The translations under genes were made by a program, and so were the position numbers. From NCBI GenBank assembly GCA_943333125.1, contig CALQSB010000007.1:21204-85203 (forward strand): a stretch of 64,000 bases of DNA, read 5' to 3'. The DNA comes from Chitinophaga pinensis (GTDB taxonomy: Bacteria; Bacteroidota; Bacteroidia; Chitinophagales; Chitinophagaceae). Positions 26,501 to 34,945 of this stretch are shown piece after piece. Under the pieces are notes generated by a model that searched no databases, was not told where the DNA came from, and saw nothing but the letters and a program-made list of their open reading frames with translations. Numbering within the stretch: the first letter of the stretch is position 1; each line of letters opens with the position of its first letter.

Positions 26501-28757
26501 TATCATAATTGAATTTCAAATGAAGATCATCCACATGCCCTTTGCTATTAATATGGCCATCATTAAGATTTATATTAACAGCTACATTTTGATAATTGTA
26601 TTTATTGTATTCAAATGCACTGATATCTGCATTGATAACTGCAATCATTTTTTTGTAGTCAAATCCAGTGCCGTTAATCTTAAAATTTCCATTTAATTTT
26701 CCTATGCTGCTGTCTTTTATAAGATTTCCAATTTGAAAATTATTTGCAGACAGAAAAAGATCATAATTAGATAAATCGGGTTTGTTTAAATTAAAAACAA
26801 ATCCTTTAATATTTAATGCGCCTAAACTACTTTTTACTTTTAAATCTGTAGTCATGTTTTCACTATTGCCTTTTAATAAACCGGAAGCGGATATTTTTTC
26901 AGGAATAGCAAGATTTTGTTTTATGTCATTTGGTAATAATCCAAGAATGGTTTTAGTATCGAGTGAAAAGGATTTCGTGTTCACATTGTATTTAATCTTA
27001 GACGGATTGTCAATATTATTTGCGATAATAATACCGTTGTATTCAAATCCAGGAGCCTGCGTGCTAATGTTTGCATTAACATTTCTCAAATCACCTTTAA
27101 AATGTCCTTTTAAATCAAGATTGTTCGGGATGTCTGTTAGCGAAGCCAGATGATTTTTAGGAACGAACATGATAATATCATTTTTTAAAAAGCGGCTATT
27201 CAGGACGGTAAGATCGTAGTTTAATTTTTTAGAATCGAGCAAATGATTTAAAGTTGCTTTTGCTTTAATGCCAGAGCCATTCATTCCACTGAACTCAAAG
27301 GCTGTTAAATTTAATTTTTCCAAATTCCCATTAGCTTCTGCAGAGATATTTAAATGCTTAGAATTAAAGAAGGAACTTGGAAGTGTTTTTTTCAAGTCGG
27401 GAGCAAACAACGCAATATCGATTGGCGATATGTATGATTTATATAATGATAAATTAAATTGACTGTTTTTTGGATTATTGATAATGTCATCCATTTCATT
27501 GTAGCTATAATTAATCGAACGCTGTATTAAACTATTGGATGTTTTTACATAAAGCTGACTTGCATTAATGTTATTTTTGCTCATACAAAAATCAACCCGG
27601 GTACTATCTAATTGAAATCCTGATTTTTCATTTAAAGACAACTGATTAAGTTTTAATGAAAGAGAATCCTGATTAAAAACTAATGAGCTGATTTGACCTT
27701 GAATATTTTTCATGTCAAGATGAGCATAATCAATAGCTGATGAAGCAGGCGCAGTAACATCATTATATTTTACAGCACTTCTGTGTATAATAATTTTTTC
27801 TGCATTTATTTTCCAGGGATTTAAATCAGAATCTGGGGTTATTTTATTTACTTCAGATAAAGGCTGGTGATTAAACACAAAAATGGTGCTGTCTATTACT
27901 ATTTCTTTACTATGAATTTTATTGTCATTTAAATTTACAGTTAAGTCTGTAGCCATAAGTAGATACAAGTCATCACTTAAAAATAATTTAGCAGCAACAT
28001 CATCAAAAATTACAGATGAATGAGAAAGAGAAATCTGATTTAAATGAATAAACGGCATATCTGTTTTAACAGTTGTGTTTAATTGGACTGCTGTTGGTTG
28101 AGCTAATTGGCTATTGTGCATTGCAAATGATATGCTGTCGCCTGAGATATTTTTAATATCAAAAATTAATGCATCAAGATCTATTTTATTAAATTGAATA
28201 TTTGTTCTTGAAATAGCAGCAACCATTTCGTTTTTATTATAAACATCTTTATAGCTTAATCTAATTTTATTTAATTGTATATCACCAACATTTATTTTCA
28301 GATTTGATTTGCCGGAAGTATTGTGTTCACTATCACCAGAAGAAAATGCATTCAGAATAAACTGATAGTTGAAATCAGCGTTCTTATTACTGGAATAAGC
28401 ATTTGCGTAAACATCATCCAGAAAAATGTTTTTGATATTTACTTCGCTTTTTAAAAGATCATACATTTTAATCTTTACATTAATAGTTCCTGCATACAAT
28501 AAAGTATCTTTTTTCTGATCTTGTATGTAAATGTTTTTTATTTCAACCCAGTCCCCAATATCATAATTTAATTTTCCGATAATTACTTTGGTGTGAATTT
28601 TATTCTGGAGATAATTTTGAGCTTGTAGTCTAATAAAATCTTTTCCGGTTTCGGTGTTGATGTATACCCATAATGTGATAAACAATCCTGTAAATACAAG
28701 GAAGATATATAATAGAACTTGAAAAGTTCTTTTAAATATTGTTTTCGCTTTTATCAT
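23553..28757 (-). CDS. tamB: TamB-family translocation/assembly module protein
   Basis: A 1734-residue protein with one N-terminal membrane anchor (about residues 13-32) and then a very long, repetitive, beta-rich periplasmic region of AsmA/TamB type. The DUF490 (TamB) C-terminal domain covers roughly the last 350 residues, with GNILLTGNYELNKGYYILNYQ and LLLMNRFV segments typical of that domain. Such proteins form a hydrophobic groove bridging inner and outer membranes. It is the first gene of the tamB-tamL pair and starts 39 bases after the crotonase stop, so it may be read from the paaZ side as well. Confidence 0.9.
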   Translation of the reverse strand: MIKAKTIFKRTFQVLLYIFLVFTGLFITLWVYINTETGKDFIRLQAQNYLQNKIHTKVIIGKLNYDIGDWVEIKNIYIQDQKKDTLLYAGTINVKIKMYDLLKSEVNIKNIFLDDVYANAYSSNKNADFNYQFILNAFSSGDSEHNTSGKSNLKINVGDIQLNKIRLSYKDVYNKNEMVAAISRTNIQFNKIDLDALIFDIKNISGDSISFAMHNSQLAQPTAVQLNTTVKTDMPFIHLNQISLSHSSVIFDDVAAKLFLSDDLYLLMATDLTVNLNDNKIHSKEIVIDSTIFVFNHQPLSEVNKITPDSDLNPWKINAEKIIIHRSAVKYNDVTAPASSAIDYAHLDMKNIQGQISSLVFNQDSLSLKLNQLSLNEKSGFQLDSTRVDFCMSKNNINASQLYVKTSNSLIQRSINYSYNEMDDIINNPKNSQFNLSLYKSYISPIDIALFAPDLKKTLPSSFFNSKHLNISAEANGNLEKLNLTAFEFSGMNGSGIKAKATLNHLLDSKKLNYDLTVLNSRFLKNDIIMFVPKNHLASLTDIPNNLDLKGHFKGDLRNVNANISTQAPGFEYNGIIIANNIDNPSKIKYNVNTKSFSLDTKTILGLLPNDIKQNLAIPEKISASGLLKGNSENMTTDLKVKSSLGALNIKGFVFNLNKPDLSNYDLFLSANNFQIGNLIKDSSIGKLNGNFKINGTGFDYKKMIAVINADISAFEYNKYNYQNVAVNINLNDGHINSKGHVDDLHLKFNYDINADVSKDFPIINAMMDVDTAQLNELHLINDTLDFSGIINLNSKSFEPGKLDAALLLNNIHVSVPGMYYPVYKASIVANSFEGVDSIQINAPFAKINAGGKFDYTKIGHDFLNYFNGYYKIGAADSSEIISQQTVSITGSIIQDSIISSFLPDDMSFGKIDFEGIFDNNKQAPDFKFILTSPYIKYHDNKVNNIHVNLDGASEKEITGNISFDNLQMNKYVFHKTILSSKLSDNKLSLDASMVDDKGKDWFGLSALAVVDGDNYTLQLTNGVLLNYEYWSAASDNKINLSPRGFNIHNFILTKDSSLLYVNSKTNEPKSAIDFDIDNFDLKSISSLLSEDPQYISGEVNVKMLVDDFDQASPSFSGKANIIKLNVMGIPIGNLFANAESISDNEMSASVALNENGNDLLVKANYFTDDPAKEIEAKIDIKTFNIKTIEAFTEGQLSNCKGNLRGGVSISGSFANPIWNGELFFDTTSFKIPMLGTTYKITDHKITLNYPKIIMNDIEIKDSLGHVLKVNGDITNDKNNELALGLNINAKDFVLVNAKNNSTNMFYGFASADIKIIIDGTLNKPNIEGDIVIDDHTDLTVELPESGYVKDDGNTVVRFVDRDTFLFNTISDGFIEKNKPTADLSTFLRYNVNLSVTKKASFKIIIDPSTGDEISVQGDAHLNAGVDPGGNILLTGNYELNKGYYILNYQLLKRQFNLLKGSNVSFAGAIQDAAVDISAEYISNAVPYDLLSNETNSISGDEDNIYKQKTPFKVILHITGSLLKPAIGFDIQLSEESAKITNEMKSLIDNKLAQLRMDQATMNKQVFSLLLMNRFVSEQSSDFMKYSNSDFSDMAKKSVSSFLSSAVNDIAGDLLKGMDVDLNLNSYNDYTNGSSEQRTDLNIAITKSFFNNRLSISVGNNFGLSGQQAGSNSNTFRPDLNMAYKLSKDGKYMISAYSKNQFEIVLDGFVVETGVSFLVTLDYDTFKEFFGNKK

Positions 28758-28796
28758 TTGTACAAAACGTCTGGGTAAACGGATTTACTTACTAAA

Positions 28797-29567
28797 TTAT
28801 TTTGTTTTGAATTTCCCAATTGCTTTTTTTGTAAAATCACTAAGAACAAGCCTTCCGCTAATTGCAGCCCGCTCATTTAATAACGTGTCCCAGTGTTCAG
28901 TTCCTTTCCAGAAAGCTTTTTTAAGTTCACTCATTGCTTCTGGATTGGATTGAGAAAGTACAAGAGCAAGTTTATTAACGGCTTCATCCACTTTCTCAAG
29001 GGTATCAAATACTTCCGAAAACAAACCATTTGATTGTGCCCAGGAACTATTCCTCCATGAGGTTGCATCAATAGACAATGCAGAAAATGCACTCGTGCCT
29101 ATTTTTCTTTCTACAGCCGGGCCCACAACAAAAGGACCAATACCAACAGCAAGCTCACTGAGTTTTACATCAGCAGTATTTAAAGCAATTGAATAATCAG
29201 CTGCTGCGGCAATTCCTACACCACCGCCTACACATCTTCCCTGAATACGGGCAATAACAAATTTATTATTTACTCTTATTGCGTTAATCACATTTGCAAA
29301 ACCACTAAAAAATTTCAAACCTGCTTCTTCATTGTTAATTTGTAACAATTCATCAAAAGAAGCACCTGCACAAAATGCTTTTTCCCCCTCGCTTTTTATA
29401 ACAATAACAGAGCATTCATTATTCTTTCCTGCCGCATGAATTTCTAAAGCAAGTTGTTCTAATATTTTTCCGGGAAGCGAATTGCTCTGTGGATGAAAAA
29501 ATACTATTGTGGTAATTCCATTATCCGTTGTGGACAACACATGTCCTTCTGTTGTTTGTGCTATCAT
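28797..29567 (-). CDS. Enoyl-CoA hydratase/isomerase family protein (crotonase)
   Basis: A 256-residue crotonase-fold enzyme. The first oxyanion loop AFCAGASFDELL is at residues 64-75 and the second, GGGVGIAAAADY, at 114-125. Standard hydratases have a catalytic Glu in the latter (GGGxELA); here that position is Gly, while the second acidic residue seems kept as Glu138 in LSELAVG. This favours an isomerase or hydrolase rather than a classic hydratase. Location 64 bases downstream of paaZ suggests a role in phenylacetyl-CoA or other aromatic-acid breakdown, perhaps like PaaG. Confidence 0.8.
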   Translation of the reverse strand: MIAQTTEGHVLSTTDNGITTIVFFHPQSNSLPGKILEQLALEIHAAGKNNECSVIVIKSEGEKAFCAGASFDELLQINNEEAGLKFFSGFANVINAIRVNNKFVIARIQGRCVGGGVGIAAAADYSIALNTADVKLSELAVGIGPFVVGPAVERKIGTSAFSALSIDATSWRNSSWAQSNGLFSEVFDTLEKVDEAVNKLALVLSQSNPEAMSELKKAFWKGTEHWDTLLNERAAISGRLVLSDFTKKAIGKFKTK

Positions 29568-29631
29568 AATTATGGTACTTTAATTCTCAGGTGAAAAATA
29601 GTATAGAAAATTTCACTTGATATATTATTTA

Positions 29632-31707
29632 TTACAAATTTTTCATTTGAACCATTGTTAAAATAGTAGCGACTCCTACTATTTCATCGGTATTATCAAA
29701 CATTTCCACGAGCCATTTTACAATACCTTTCGGAATATCAGCACCTCTGAGCATTGGAACTTCAGGATTTATTTCTTTCATTTCCTGAGCTATTTTTTCT
29801 TTACAAGTAAAACGAATGTAAAGTGAAGCTCCTGCATATACTGGTTTTGTAAATCTTAATTCATCAATTCCATAATTCAGTAAAACCGGATTTTTTTCAT
29901 AACTATCTACAAATAAACCTGCAGCAGCACTCATGATAAAGTAACCATGTGCTACCTGTTCTTCAAACATCGTTCCGTTAAACTCTGTTTCAATCATGTG
30001 CGCATAAAAATGATCACCACTTAAATCTGCAAATCGTGTAATGTCTTCGGAAGTGATTAATCTTTTTTCAGTTACAATCTGATCTCCAATTTTCAGCTCT
30101 TCAAAATATTTTTTAAATGGATGTATATCGCTAATATTTCCTTTCGCATTAGGCTGAAAAACATTACTAATTGCCGTTATCATTGTTGGAGACCCTTGAA
30201 TTGCTGTACGTTGCAGATAGTGCTTTACCCCTCTCAATCCGCCCATTTCTTCGCCACCACCAGCTCTTCCGGGTCCGCCGTGAACAAGCAAGGGCAATGG
30301 AGAACCATGACCTGTACTCTCTTTAGCACATTCATTGTTGAGCACCAGAATTCTTCCATGGTAACTGGCTGCCCCTAATACATATTGCTTTGCCAATGCA
30401 CTGCTGTTCGTAACTATTGAGGAACATAAACTTCCTTTGCCTTTTTTGCTCAGCTGTATCGCTTCATCCATGTTTTTATAAGGCATAATAGTGCTCACTG
30501 GTCCAAAAGCTTCAATGTTATGAGGCTCATCGGACGCAAAAGGTGTTTTATTCAGCAGCAAAATCGGACTTAAAAATGCACCTTGTTGAGCATCTGCATC
30601 AACAACCGTTACACTGTCCATTGAACCGTATATTATTTCTGAAGAGGCGAGCAGTTTTTGTACTTGAGTTTTAACTTCATCACGTTGTTCATTACCCGCA
30701 AGTGAACCCATTCTGACTTTTTCATTCAATGGATTACCAATCACTGTTTTTTCCAGCTCGGGTTTTAAAGATTTCCAAACATCTTCCATTTTATTTTCAG
30801 GAACAAAAATTCTGCGTACAGCTGTACATTTTTGTCCGGCTTTAACGGTCATTTCTTTTTTTACTTCTTTGATAAACAAATCCCATTCAATCTGACCGGG
30901 AGCTACATCTTCGCCTAGCACTATACAATTGAGAGAATCGGCTTCCATATTAAAAGGAACACTTTCTGCAAGAATGCTTGGATGTGATTTTAATAACAGC
31001 CCAGTATGTGCAGAACCTGTAAAAGTCACCACATCTTGTGACATCACATGTTTCAACAGATCACCGGCACTTCCGCAGATTAATTGTAAGGCTCCATGTG
31101 GAAGAATTCCTGAAGCTACAATTTCTCTTACAACGGCTTCAGTAAGAAAAGAAGTTACTGTTGCAGGTTTAACAATTGCGGGTACACCTGCAAGTAAGTT
31201 AACTGCAATTTTTTCAAGCATACCCCATACCGGAAAGTTATAAGCATTGATATGAATGGCAACGCCTTCTTTTGGAACGAGAATATGATGCCCCATAAAA
31301 GTATTTTGCTTACCAAGTACAATTGGGTCACCATCAAGGGTAAAGGTTTCATCAGGCAGCTTGCGGCGAAGTGAAGCATTTGAAAATAAATTTCCAATGC
31401 CCCCTTCAATATCAATCCAACTGTCTATTCGGGTAGCGCCTGTCTGATAACTTATCGAGTAAAATTTTTCTTTTCTTTCAAGAAGATATAACGCCAGCGA
31501 ACGGAGCATTCTTCCCCTTTCCTGGAAAGTCATTTTTCGTAAAGCCGGATTTCCTGTTTCTCTGGCATATTTTAATGCCGCTGAAAAATTGATCCCTTCA
31601 GAACTTGCGGAGTAAATCGGACTTCCATTAACAGCATTAAAAAGTAATTTTCCATCACCATCACCTTCTATCCACTTTCCCTGAATGAAATTTCCGAGTT
31701 TAATCAT
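29632..31707 (-). CDS. paaZ: PaaZ: fused aldehyde dehydrogenase and MaoC-type hydratase
   Basis: Opens the oxepin-CoA ring and oxidises the resulting semialdehyde in phenylacetate breakdown. The ATG at 31707 gives 691 residues, close to the 681 of the E. coli enzyme; six extra codons upstream begin with TTG and are rejected. The aldehyde dehydrogenase part (about 1-520) has Glu255 and nucleophile Cys294 in GQKCTAVRR. The MaoC part (about 535-690) has the hydratase motif FADLSGDHFYAHM. The epoxidase genes paaABCDE are not in the window. Confidence 0.92.
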   Translation of the reverse strand: MIKLGNFIQGKWIEGDGDGKLLFNAVNGSPIYSASSEGINFSAALKYARETGNPALRKMTFQERGRMLRSLALYLLERKEKFYSISYQTGATRIDSWIDIEGGIGNLFSNASLRRKLPDETFTLDGDPIVLGKQNTFMGHHILVPKEGVAIHINAYNFPVWGMLEKIAVNLLAGVPAIVKPATVTSFLTEAVVREIVASGILPHGALQLICGSAGDLLKHVMSQDVVTFTGSAHTGLLLKSHPSILAESVPFNMEADSLNCIVLGEDVAPGQIEWDLFIKEVKKEMTVKAGQKCTAVRRIFVPENKMEDVWKSLKPELEKTVIGNPLNEKVRMGSLAGNEQRDEVKTQVQKLLASSEIIYGSMDSVTVVDADAQQGAFLSPILLLNKTPFASDEPHNIEAFGPVSTIMPYKNMDEAIQLSKKGKGSLCSSIVTNSSALAKQYVLGAASYHGRILVLNNECAKESTGHGSPLPLLVHGGPGRAGGGEEMGGLRGVKHYLQRTAIQGSPTMITAISNVFQPNAKGNISDIHPFKKYFEELKIGDQIVTEKRLITSEDITRFADLSGDHFYAHMIETEFNGTMFEEQVAHGYFIMSAAAGLFVDSYEKNPVLLNYGIDELRFTKPVYAGASLYIRFTCKEKIAQEMKEINPEVPMLRGADIPKGIVKWLVEMFDNTDEIVGVATILTMVQMKNL

Positions 31708-31722
31708 AAAATTATTTTGATA

Positions 31723-31730
31723 CAAAGGTA
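31723..31730 (-). promoter_or_regulatory. TAnnTTTG-type -7 box before paaZ
   Basis: On the reverse strand the sequence reads TACCTTTG and ends 15 bases before the paaZ ATG, so the transcript would have a very short leader. No clear TTTG at -33. Confidence 0.45.
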
Positions 31731-31824
31731 TTTCCGGAGTGCATTAGAATAGAATTATGCCTGCTAATGCAATGCAATAAATTATACACACAAGATAAAA
31801 ATTAATTATCCAAATCGCTAACAA

Positions 31825-32289
31825 TTAAGCGATTAATTCAAACTGTCGAAGATGATGCGTAGCGTGTTTATAGTGAAGTAGCAGCCATTCATCAAAATTC
31901 AAGTGACCAAATGCAGGATGAATAGGATTTTTTTCGGGGTGATCTTTAAAAAAGCTAAAGAATTGATTAACAGAATTTTGTAAAACTGAAATCGAGGTTT
32001 GAAGGTCTGGATATAAAATTGGCACCGTCTCTTCCCCTAATACGTTTGATGGAGCCTTGGTATTTTCTCTGAATTGCTTTTCACTCATAAGAAATGCCTT
32101 ATACTTAGGTAAATCTGATTCTGGAACAGAAAGGGGGAAAATGGTCTTTTCGGTAGAAATATCGATAAAAAAAGCAAGATGTTCAACCATTTGACGGGCA
32201 TTCATTTTGCCCCAAACAGGCTTTTTTTGCTCAGAAAGCCTTTGTAAATGGTTGAAAAGGTCAATTTTTAAAAACTGGGACTTGTTCAT
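31825..32289 (-). CDS. DinB-superfamily protein (DUF1569-like)
   Basis: A 154-residue protein with the four-helix DinB pattern. A histidine in MVEHLAFF (His37) and a C-terminal HYKHATHHLRQF provide the three histidines that usually hold a metal in this fold. The family includes thiol-dependent metalloenzymes and many uncharacterised proteins. It lies 32 bases after adk on the same strand and before paaZ, so it could belong to either unit. The specific function is unknown. Confidence 0.7.
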   Translation of the reverse strand: MNKSQFLKIDLFNHLQRLSEQKKPVWGKMNARQMVEHLAFFIDISTEKTIFPLSVPESDLPKYKAFLMSEKQFRENTKAPSNVLGEETVPILYPDLQTSISVLQNSVNQFFSFFKDHPEKNPIHPAFGHLNFDEWLLLHYKHATHHLRQFELIA

Positions 32290-32321
32290 TGCAAAAATTT
32301 GGCTGAGCGGTGCTATGAGGA

Positions 32322-32897
32322 TTAAATTCTGCTGTCTATAACTTCACAGAGGCTTGAGAAAATCTCATCGATGCTTCCTTCTCCTTCAACCATCGTTACT
32401 TTATCAAATTTTCTATAATAGTCGGCAACAACGGCTGTTTTTTTGTGATATTCTGCAATTCTAGCTCTGATTACACTTTCGTTGGTATCATCGCTTCTTC
32501 CACTTGTTTCCCCTCTTTTCATGAGTCTTTTTACCAGTTCTTCCTCACTGACTTCTAGCGCAAGCATGACGGCAATGGGCGCTTTTTTTAAAGCCAGTAA
32601 TTTATCCAAAGCCTCCGCCTGAGTAGCTGTACGGGGAAAACCATCAAATAAAAAGCCTTTTACATTTTCGTTATGGTCAATTGCAGAACTTATCATTCCA
32701 ATGACCACTTCGTCTGGCACCAACTCTCCTTTATCCATTACTTTTTTGGCCTCAACCCCGAGAGCAGTTTGTTTTGCAATTTCTGAACGCAGTAAATCAC
32801 CTGTGCTCAGATGCTTTAGGCCAAATCTGGCAATTAGTTTTTCGCTTTGCGTACCTTTTCCACTGCCTGGAGGACCAAAAAGTATTAAATTAAACAT
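32322..32897 (-). CDS. adk: Adenylate kinase
   Basis: Converts ATP and AMP to two ADP. A 191-residue protein with the P-loop GPPGSGKGT at residues 8-16, STGDLLRSEI, the AMP-binding GFPRTATQAEAL, and a short LID segment around RGETSGRSDDT. The length is that of the short-LID type, as no zinc-finger LID is seen. The downstream DinB-like gene is probably co-transcribed. Confidence 0.96.
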   Translation of the reverse strand: MFNLILFGPPGSGKGTQSEKLIARFGLKHLSTGDLLRSEIAKQTALGVEAKKVMDKGELVPDEVVIGMISSAIDHNENVKGFLFDGFPRTATQAEALDKLLALKKAPIAVMLALEVSEEELVKRLMKRGETSGRSDDTNESVIRARIAEYHKKTAVVADYYRKFDKVTMVEGEGSIDEIFSSLCEVIDSRI

Positions 32898-33239
32898 AAC
32901 GATAAAAAATATTCAGTATGAAATTATGCAAATAGGAAATTCAAACATGATCAGGCGATTAATAGAAATAAAAAAATCGCTTTTTTAAAACAAAAAATCA
33001 TGCTTGCAAATATAAGCCTCAAACCCGAATTTTGTTCTTATCGGGTGTTTTTTATCAAAAACCTTATAATTCTCATCTATTTCATGCGATTTTTAGATAT
33101 GGTTTAAAATCAACACGAATTAGTAAATTCTCATAAATCTCTGGCGACAAGACTAAATTTTATTTCTAAACCCTTCTAATTTTTGTTTTGAGCATCCTAA
33201 ACTTTACTTTTGTTGTTTTTAAGCAGATAATTATAAAAA
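32898..33239. other. Divergent intergenic region between adk and the aminotransferase
   Basis: 342 bases without a gene. It holds a perfect 6-bp hairpin (ACCCGA with TCGGGT, 33023-33028 and 33041-33046) followed by a T-rich run on the plus strand, and near its right end a good promoter match (33182-33212). No coding frame of meaningful length and no RNA gene was seen. Confidence 0.6.
33182..33212 (+). promoter_or_regulatory. Bacteroidota-type promoter of the aminotransferase gene
   Basis: TTTG at 33182-33185, a spacer of exactly 19 bases, and TACTTTTG (TAnnTTTG) at 33205-33212 match the Bacteroidota sigma-ABfr consensus at both boxes. The gene starts 27 bases downstream. This is the best two-box match noticed in the window. 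Confidence 0.7.
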
Positions 33240-34505
33240 ATGGCCAATCATAAATTCAGTCAGCTGGCTGAAACCTTAATCGGATCAGAAATTGTTCGCC
33301 TGGGTGCAATTATTAAGGAAAGAATTAAAGAAGGCAACCATATTTATAATTATACAATTGGCGATTTTGATTCCTCACAGTTTCCTATTCCAGAACTGCT
33401 TAAAGAAGAAATTATTAAAGCTTATAATGAGGGATATACCACATATCCTGCTTCAGAAGGAGAGATGGATTTGCGAAATGCAGTTTCGGAATTTATTGAA
33501 AGAAAGGAAGGGTTAAAATATTCATCCAGTGAAATACTGATTTCCAATGGAGGCAGACCGCTAATTTATTCAATTTTCAGAAGTATTGTAGATAGAGGAG
33601 ACAAAGTCATTTATCCTGTTCCCAGCTGGAATAATAATCATTATGCTCATTTTACCGAAGCACAGCATATTCGTATTGAAACAAAAAGTGAACATAACTT
33701 CATGCCTTTTGCTTCGCAAATTGAGCCGCATATTAAAGGAGCAACTTTATTGGCACTTTGTTCACCATTGAATCCAACAGGAACTGTTTTTACAAAGAAA
33801 GACCTAGAAGAAATATGCGACATGGTTATTAAAGAAAATGAAAGCAGAGGTGAAGGTGAGAAGAAGTTATATGTAATGTATGATCAAATATACTGGACTT
33901 TGACATTTGGAGATAATGTGCATTATAATCCTGTTTCTCTTCGTCCCCAAATGAGAGACTATACTATTTTTGTAGATGGCATCAGCAAGTCTTTTGCGGC
34001 CACAGGCGTAAGGGTAGGCTGGTCAATGGGACCGGAACAACTCATTACAAAAATGAAAGCGATTAATAGTCATGTGGGCTCCTGGGCTCCAATGGCCGAA
34101 CAAAAAGCAACCGCACGTTTTTTAATGAATAAAAATGCAGTGGATGATTTTCTTGCTCAGATTAAAAATGAAGTCATCTACAGACTGATCAATCTTTACA
34201 AAGGGTTTATACAATTGAAATCGGAAGGATTTTCGGTTGATGCTATTGAGCCGGAAGCGGCAATTTATCTTACTGTACAAATTAATCTCAAAGGAAAAAC
34301 AACTGCAGAGGGAGAAATAATTGCCAATCAGGAAGCAGTAACAAACTATATTTTAAACAAAGCAAAACTTGCGTTGGTTCCGTTTGGATTTTTTGGTGCT
34401 GACAAAGAAAGTAACTGGTATAGACTTAGTATCGGCTGCTGTAAAAAAGAAGATATAAAAGAGGTGATTAATAATTTAAGAGATGCGTTGATCGCATTGA
34501 AATAA
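33240..34505 (+). CDS. Class I/II pyridoxal-phosphate aminotransferase
   Basis: A 421-residue fold-type I aminotransferase. SNGGRPLIYSIFRSI is the cofactor phosphate-side segment, SPLNPTGTVF holds the conserved Asn, MYDQIYW the Asp/Tyr region, and FVDGISKSFAATGVRVGW the Schiff-base lysine and a conserved arginine. An Arg near the end (WYRLSIG) would bind the substrate carboxylate. The substrate is not clear; aspartate or aromatic amino acids are typical for this group. It has its own promoter and ends two bases from an opposing gene. Confidence 0.88.
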   Translation: MANHKFSQLAETLIGSEIVRLGAIIKERIKEGNHIYNYTIGDFDSSQFPIPELLKEEIIKAYNEGYTTYPASEGEMDLRNAVSEFIERKEGLKYSSSEILISNGGRPLIYSIFRSIVDRGDKVIYPVPSWNNNHYAHFTEAQHIRIETKSEHNFMPFASQIEPHIKGATLLALCSPLNPTGTVFTKKDLEEICDMVIKENESRGEGEKKLYVMYDQIYWTLTFGDNVHYNPVSLRPQMRDYTIFVDGISKSFAATGVRVGWSMGPEQLITKMKAINSHVGSWAPMAEQKATARFLMNKNAVDDFLAQIKNEVIYRLINLYKGFIQLKSEGFSVDAIEPEAAIYLTVQINLKGKTTAEGEIIANQEAVTNYILNKAKLALVPFGFFGADKESNWYRLSIGCCKKEDIKEVINNLRDALIALK

Positions 34506-34507
34506 TG

Positions 34508-34756
34508 TTAATTTACATTATTCAAAAATACAAATGGTTTTTCTTTCTTGCTTCTGATAATTCTTTTAATTTCAAAACTGTCGTTGAGGATCTTGTATTT
34601 GTTTAGATCAATCAACTCATGAGCTGAAACGAAATTATCCAGTCTTTCTACGTTAAACAATAATTCATGCAGCCAACCGATTTCATGTTCGATCGCTTGT
34701 GGCGTCATTAATTCTTGTTTAAATAAAACCAGCAAGTCGCGGTTTGATTTATTCAT
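34508..34756 (-). CDS. Small hypothetical protein
   Basis: An 82-residue mostly helical, soluble protein, rich in charged residues, with no signal peptide and no recognised motif. Its stop codon is two bases from that of the convergent aminotransferase. It follows the 41-residue lipoprotein gene by 12 bases, so the two are likely one transcript. Function unknown. Confidence 0.6.
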   Translation of the reverse strand: MNKSNRDLLVLFKQELMTPQAIEHEIGWLHELLFNVERLDNFVSAHELIDLNKYKILNDSFEIKRIIRSKKEKPFVFLNNVN

Positions 34757-34768
34757 TTTTTGGGGTTA

Positions 34769-34894
34769 CTACTTGTAGCCAACCATTCCATGCTCATTTG
34801 GACAACCACAAAATACTCTTTTAGAAGCGCATCCTGCAGTAGCTATGCAAATGATCAGCAACAAAATTGTTATTAATTTAAAAGTAGTTTTCAT
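34769..34894 (-). CDS. 41-residue lipoprotein with cysteine-rich tail
   Basis: The frame runs from ATG at 34894 to TAG at 34769 and encodes a complete tiny lipoprotein: a lysine start, a hydrophobic stretch (residues 6-18), the lipobox ATAGC with Cys22, and then a mature part of only about 20 residues ending VFCGCPNEHGMVGYK. The signal and lipobox in frame make chance unlikely. The exposed CGC pair could bind metal or form a disulfide. Function unknown; very short lipoproteins of this style are expected in Bacteroidota. Confidence 0.7.
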   Translation of the reverse strand: MKTTFKLITILLLIICIATAGCASKRVFCGCPNEHGMVGYK

Positions 34895-34945
34895 ATTAAT
34901 ATAGGTACAAATTAAACTAATTTCACTTAAAAATATTGTTTTATT

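Noticed and set aside
26782..27153. 123-residue forward frame inside tamB
   Set aside because: Antisense shadow of the long tamB gene with no signal or family mark.
32898..33239. tRNA or riboswitch in the adk spacer
   Set aside because: No cloverleaf, T-loop sequence or known riboswitch core was seen.
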